Positions 60,049 through 64,000 of a stretch of DNA of 64,000 bases are shown here, one piece after another. Position numbers and translations under genes: made by a program. Origin of the DNA: CAVVDY01 sp963815775 (lineage in GTDB: Bacteria > Acidobacteriota > Terriglobia > Terriglobales > Acidobacteriaceae); the NCBI GenBank assembly GCA_963815775.1, contig CAWFIB010000025.1, positions 368,408 to 432,407 on the forward strand, in the 5' to 3' direction. Every line of letters starts with the position of its first letter. Positions within the stretch are counted from its first letter, which is position 1. The notes beneath the pieces are model-generated. The model was not told the DNA's origin, did not search any database, and saw only the letters and a list, made by a program, of their open reading frames with translations.

Positions 60049-60478
60049 ATGAATAATGCGCTGCGTCTGGTCCTTCTTTTTTGTGGTCTTGTTCTCATTT
60101 CGAGCATTCTCGCCCGTGCGCAGAGCAATCGAGGTGAGCTACGAATTACGGTTACCGATCCGACTGGGCTCGGGGCTAAGGCGTCCGTTCACCTGCAAAG
60201 TGAAGGCAATCAATATAACAACCTTTTGACAACCAACGATGAAGGCAAGTTAAACGTGCAACGCCTCTCGTATGGGATCTACCAACTAACCCTCGAAGCA
60301 ACCGGCTTTGCGCCGGTTTCACAGACAGTCGATATTCATTCGCCCATACGTTCGTGCCCAGGTCGACGGTCAAAACCTGAACAACCTGCTCGATCTGATC
60401 GATTTTGGCGGGGTGTTTTCCGGTAATGCCATCGGCCCACCACGTAGTGTTTCCCTTCGTCTGAGCGCAGCATTTTAA
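60049..60478 (+). pseudogene. TonB-dependent receptor remnant (N- and C-terminal ends joined, barrel deleted)
   Basis: The first 90 codons encode a signal peptide (LRLVLLFCGLVLISSILARAQ) and a carboxypeptidase-regulatory-like domain (GELRITVTDPTGLGAKASVH ... YGIYQLTLEATGFAPVSQTV), the N-terminal extension of Acidobacteriota TonB receptors. After about 60335 the other frame carries VDGQNLNNLLDLIDFGGVFS and then SVSLRLSAAF with stop at 60478, the typical last strands of such receptors, ending in Phe. The plug and nearly all of the barrel are missing and the two parts are out of frame by one. The simplest reading is an internal deletion of a gene of about 3 kb. Confidence 0.75.
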
Positions 60479-60546
60479 AGCGCAAAACTTGGCAAGTTGT
60501 CTAAAGCCAGAGCTGCCGTTGACTCAGATAGCAGGCCAAGATCCAA

Positions 60547-62574
60547 CTAGCGCAGCTGTTCATACTCCGCTTTGGCTTGGCGGTAGATCGGGAGGTCGGG
60601 ATCGGCATCTTTCCAGATAGTGAAGAAGTCGTGATACGAAGTGCGAGCGGTTTCCTTGTCCCCACTCCTGGCCTGCGCACGACCAAGTTGGAGATGCGCC
60701 AGCGCGCCCGTAACGAAGTTGCCCACGATTCCACGGTTCGTCAGCAACATTTGAAACTCGGCGCCCGCCCGCTCTGGCTGGCCTGATTTCAAATACGCCT
60801 CACCGCGTAGATAGGCCGGATAGACAAAGGTGATGGCTCCTTGGCTCAACTCATATTTCCGACTCATTTCAAGGATCTCGAGGGCCTGTAGAGGCTTGTC
60901 GTGTTGCAACAGAATGGCCGCCCGAATACAGGGAAGCGCAACATTCTGAAGCACGGTGTCCAGAGGATATTGCTCATTCAGTTCACGACTGAGAGTTTCC
61001 GCTCTAGCAACATCTCCAGCACGAGCAAAAATGAGTGCAGCGTTGATGCGGGCGTCCCGCCCCTGGTTGACTGCAAGGCCCTCCTCGACCTGACGTCGCG
61101 CTGCCGCGGAGTTTCCCAACTCCGCCTCCACCATGGCATGCTTCAGCGTCCAGAGCGCTGCCGACTCCATCGCGTCAGCACTTCTTGCCGACCCAACTGC
61201 GCGCTGGGAAAGCTCCCGCGATTGCCGAATCCGGCCATAGTACGCCTCCGTGTCGGCCTGCTGCGCGAGCATCACGTCTTCGCTTCGGGGCTTCCCGGCA
61301 GCCCACTTTAGTTGCTCTTGCATTGCTGCTTCGTTGCCCTGTAAAAACGCGAGATTGTACCGATACTCTCGCAGATAGGGACTATCGAGATTTCGAGCCC
61401 GTGCCTGATCATAGGCAGCCTGGGCCACGTTTAACTGATTGGCTGCGCTTGCCATGCCCACAAGGTTGGCGTAGGCGCCTGGATTCTCTGGAACAATCCG
61501 AATAACTTCCTGGATCTCACGAACCGCTTCGTCAGGCTGTCCCAACTCGGCGTAAATGATCGACAAGCTATTGTGTGGTTGCCAACTCCCCGGATAACTT
61601 TGCGCCCACTCTTTCGCCGACTGTTCTGCCTTCTCCAGCTCCCGCGTTACCAGACAATAGTAGGAGGTCTCGATATAAAACCGTTCTCGTAGACTTACCC
61701 TGTCCCGCAGCTCGAAGGCCCGGGTAATATTCTTTGCTCCAAGTGCCTCTTCGCCTACATTCCAGTAAGCGGCGCCCAGTTGAGCGTAGGCATAGGCAAA
61801 GTTGGGGTCCAGTTCGAGTGCCCGCTTAACATATGGAATGTTCTCAGTCGGAGATCCGTACTGTCTCGTTTTCGAGAAGACTTGCAATGCTTCGAGGGAT
61901 GAAGTGGTCGCTTCCACCAATCGTTGGTCATATCTGTTCACGGAGGCCAGGGATTCACCCAACCTGGCACGCATCTGGCTCACAGCATTAGCCAGCGCAG
62001 GCAATACTGCATTGCGGTTGTTGGCCTGTGCCTCCACTACTGCGAACGGAGTTCCCGTCTCGCAGGTCAAAGCTTTGAGCGTAAGGTCGTACGAGTTGCC
62101 GGTCCGGCCGATCGATCCGGCCAGCACCGCATTGCTCTGGTTTCGGATACAGATCTCCGTAGCAATGGCCGGCGTTACCGGCTGCTCCGGCGATTTCTCC
62201 ATCTCCTTCAGGGTTGTTCGCACCTTGTCGGCAGCAAGGACGTTCAAATAAGGAGACTGCTCCATTTGCAACGTCAAGGCCTGTGTCAGAGAACCGTCGA
62301 GTACAGGGTCTCCTGTGGTATTAGAGAAGTCGGCAATGACCACTGTGCCTCGCGCGGCGAAGGCTGGCACAGTTTTGTGAAAGCGCCAATAGAGCAAAGC
62401 TGCCACCATCGCGATCGCAACTAGGCTGCCCACTGCAAGCAACGCTTTTGTGCCGGGTCCAGAGAGCGGAGGACCGCTGCGGTCTAGTTTCGAGCCTAAG
62501 GCTGATGAGGTCGCCAAGCAGCTCTGCGGCTGACCGGTACCTTGCCTCCCGGTCTTTCTCCATTGCCTTGTCAA
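60547..62574 (-). CDS. TPR part of a frameshift-split sensor kinase
   Basis: A 675-codon frame. Its first 30 residues are non-native. From about residue 45 it has a membrane helix (ALLAVGSLVAIAMVAALLYW), then FAARGTVVIADFSNTTGDPV, a segment common after the kinase in Acidobacteriota proteins, and then about ten TPR-like helical repeats (AYAQLGAAYWNVGEEALG; LSIIYAELGQPDEAVREIQE) to the end. It belongs with the kinase frame 62321-63793: the two overlap and together give the usual wHTH-kinase-helix-TPR order. No separate ribosome site supports an independent start. Confidence 0.75.
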   Translation of the reverse strand: MTRQWRKTGRQGTGQPQSCLATSSALGSKLDRSGPPLSGPGTKALLAVGSLVAIAMVAALLYWRFHKTVPAFAARGTVVIADFSNTTGDPVLDGSLTQALTLQMEQSPYLNVLAADKVRTTLKEMEKSPEQPVTPAIATEICIRNQSNAVLAGSIGRTGNSYDLTLKALTCETGTPFAVVEAQANNRNAVLPALANAVSQMRARLGESLASVNRYDQRLVEATTSSLEALQVFSKTRQYGSPTENIPYVKRALELDPNFAYAYAQLGAAYWNVGEEALGAKNITRAFELRDRVSLRERFYIETSYYCLVTRELEKAEQSAKEWAQSYPGSWQPHNSLSIIYAELGQPDEAVREIQEVIRIVPENPGAYANLVGMASAANQLNVAQAAYDQARARNLDSPYLREYRYNLAFLQGNEAAMQEQLKWAAGKPRSEDVMLAQQADTEAYYGRIRQSRELSQRAVGSARSADAMESAALWTLKHAMVEAELGNSAAARRQVEEGLAVNQGRDARINAALIFARAGDVARAETLSRELNEQYPLDTVLQNVALPCIRAAILLQHDKPLQALEILEMSRKYELSQGAITFVYPAYLRGEAYLKSGQPERAGAEFQMLLTNRGIVGNFVTGALAHLQLGRAQARSGDKETARTSYHDFFTIWKDADPDLPIYRQAKAEYEQLR

Positions 62575-63793
62575 TGATCGAGACCAGCTTCGCCGGAAGG
62601 CAAGCGTTTTGTTCCTTCAATGGAACCGCGGTCTTATGCAGAATGGCATCTTGTACGGCGGCAACCGTTCCTCCGCCAAAGGCGCGCTGCCCGGTGGCCA
62701 TTTCGTACAGAATCAGACCGAATGAATAAATGTCGGTACGACCGTCCAGCCTCTCGCCCCGAATCTGCTCTGGCGACATATAGCCCGCTGTCCCCATCGC
62801 GGTGCCGGTACGCGTAAGAGTCATGACCGTCGGCACAGCCGCTCCCGAAGAGGGTGGAGGGGTCGGCTCTGACATGGCAGCTTCCTCCTCCTCAGCCTCA
62901 AGTAGCTTGGCTAATCCGAAATCGAGAATCTTGCAGGTGCCTTTGGCGGTAATAAAGATGTTTGCCGGCTTGATGTCGCGATGAATAATGCCCTGCTCGT
63001 GGGCCGCCTGCAGGCCTTCGCTCACTTGCAAGGCAATATCCAGCAACTCCGGCAGTGGGAGCGGCCCCTGACTCGCCGCCAGCCTGTCCCGCAAGGTTTG
63101 TCCTTCCAGCAGCTGCATCACGATGAACGGATGTCCTTCGTGCTCCCCGAATTCGTGGATGGCGCAGATATTGGAGTGGTCCAGTGACGAAGCAGCGCGC
63201 GCCTCCCGGCTGAAACGCTCCAGCGCCGAAAGGTCGCTGCCCACCTCTTCCGGCAGAAACTTCAACGCCACAGCGCGGCCCAGCTTCAGGTCTTCTGCAC
63301 GATAGACGATCCCCATGCCGCCACCACCGATGACCTGAAGCACACGGTAATGTGACACGGTTCTGCCGATGAGTGATCCCCGGCTGACCTTCGCTGCAAG
63401 CCCGACGGTGTCGCCATCGGACTGGGCATCGAGTTGCTCCCCGCCGGAGCTACCATCCTCCACCCGCTCTACCGGCACCATTAGGCGGTAGCCACGTCGC
63501 GGTACAGTCTCGATGTAGGTTGGCCCGTCGGCAGAATCGCCTAGCGCTCGCCGCAGGCTCTTGATCGCGGTATTGATCCCGTGCTCGAAATCGACGGCAG
63601 TGTCGTTGGGCCAGAGCCTCTTCTTGATGTCCTCGCGGCCGACCAGTCCCCCCTCGAATTCAATCAGGATGGTGAGAATTCGAAGCGGCTTTTCCGGAAG
63701 GTAGACAGTCTGGTCTGGCCCGCGCAATCGTCCGCTCGTGAGGTCGAGCCCGAACTCTCCAAAGCGGACATGGGTCCGCAGGGTATTGTCCAT
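62321..63793 (-). CDS. Winged-helix/Ser-Thr kinase part of a frameshift-split sensor kinase
   Basis: The start is probably ATG 63793 (MDNTLRTHVRFGEFGLDL); the open frame reaches 63916. Residues 8-105 form an OmpR/CadC-type winged helix (YLPEKPLRILTILIEFEGGL ... YIETVPRRGYRLMVPV). A Hanks-type kinase follows: G-loop IGGGGMGIVYRAED, Lys in VALKFLPEE, catalytic HRDIKPANI, DFGLAKLL and the APE-region MSPEQIRGE. The natural sequence ends near AELLGDLISLRLE; the residues after about 62490 are out of frame. The downstream TPR frame supplies the rest. Confidence 0.8.
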   Translation of the reverse strand: MDNTLRTHVRFGEFGLDLTSGRLRGPDQTVYLPEKPLRILTILIEFEGGLVGREDIKKRLWPNDTAVDFEHGINTAIKSLRRALGDSADGPTYIETVPRRGYRLMVPVERVEDGSSGGEQLDAQSDGDTVGLAAKVSRGSLIGRTVSHYRVLQVIGGGGMGIVYRAEDLKLGRAVALKFLPEEVGSDLSALERFSREARAASSLDHSNICAIHEFGEHEGHPFIVMQLLEGQTLRDRLAASQGPLPLPELLDIALQVSEGLQAAHEQGIIHRDIKPANIFITAKGTCKILDFGLAKLLEAEEEEAAMSEPTPPPSSGAAVPTVMTLTRTGTAMGTAGYMSPEQIRGERLDGRTDIYSFGLILYEMATGQRAFGGGTVAAVQDAILHKTAVPLKEQNACLPAKLVSIIDKAMEKDREARYRSAAELLGDLISLRLETRPQRSSALWTRHKSVACSGQPSCDRDGGSFALLALSQNCASLRRARHSGHCRLL

Positions 63794-64000
63794 CGGGGTT
63801 GGTTGGAATCGGGGAAAGTGTACTACTACAGCAACGTGGCCAACAGCCACGTTTGGGCCATAGAACCAAGCAGGATATGGCTCATGGGCATTTTTAGTTA
63901 AGCGAAAGTCTCGCACCTGCCGCCTTGAAATCAGCAGGTTATGTCCCCTCGTGCACCTTCACCAAAAACTCACCAATAACTCACCTCCGCTGCATTGACC

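Overview
The window is a GC-rich chromosomal segment that reads like an Acidobacteriota genome (Terriglobia-type). The inference rests on gene content and repeats: two MacB-like permeases, DUF2934 and DUF4142 proteins, a winged-helix/Ser-Thr kinase/TPR sensor protein, a truncated TonB receptor with a carboxypeptidase-regulatory-like extension, and several short dispersed palindromic repeats. There is no rRNA, no recognisable tRNA, no CRISPR array and no intact transposase. The assignment to phylum is inference; no marker gene settles it here.

Layout. 1-6480 (minus strand): a complete ISC iron-sulfur operon, iscR-iscS-iscU-iscA-hscB-hscA-fdx-iscX, read from high to low coordinates, with a candidate operator at its promoter. 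6833-10233: a small CxxC protein, tsaD and an ammonium channel. 10234-12426: feoAB ferrous iron uptake behind a perfect Fur-like palindrome. 12423-17900: a ketoacyl-ACP synthase, hemW and a MoxR/VWA pair. 18039-21231: a tightly overlapping cytochrome c maturation operon, ccmE-A-B-C-D plus a DUF3592 gene, with a cysteine-type CcmE. 21385-28857: a receiver protein, a DUF2934 protein, two ABC permeases, a membrane acyltransferase, a MidA-like methyltransferase carrying an inserted repeat, and a DUF4142 protein. 29095-31705: ndk and sucDC.

32708-47780 is a 15-kb minus-strand exopolysaccharide cluster. A NusG paralogue leads it, followed by the initiating sugar transferase, Wzc-like kinase and Wza-like exporter. 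Next come three overlapping genes of an unusual kind: a P-loop NMP-kinase-like protein, an aminoglycoside-phosphotransferase-fold kinase and a polymerase-beta-type nucleotidyltransferase. Glycosyltransferases, a Wzy-like polymerase, a GDP-mannose-3,5-epimerase-like enzyme and a WecG-like transferase complete it. No flippase is seen.

48099-63916: a Cu/Zn superoxide dismutase, a K+ channel, and a giant secreted protein in which an esterase-like domain sits inside a sugar-dehydrogenase beta-propeller, followed by three near-identical 281-residue repeats interrupted by a 1-nt frameshift. Then a PAS-GGDEF-EAL protein, an encapsulin with its DyP peroxidase cargo, a TonB-receptor remnant, and a frameshift-split winged-helix/kinase/TPR protein.

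Iron and redox themes recur (ISC, Feo with Fur box, Ccm, HemW, encapsulin-DyP, SOD). The most promising leads for new biology are the kinase/phosphotransferase/nucleotidyltransferase trio in the polysaccharide operon, the nested esterase-in-propeller protein with its recent tandem duplications, and the dispersed repeat that has become coding sequence inside the MidA-like methyltransferase.
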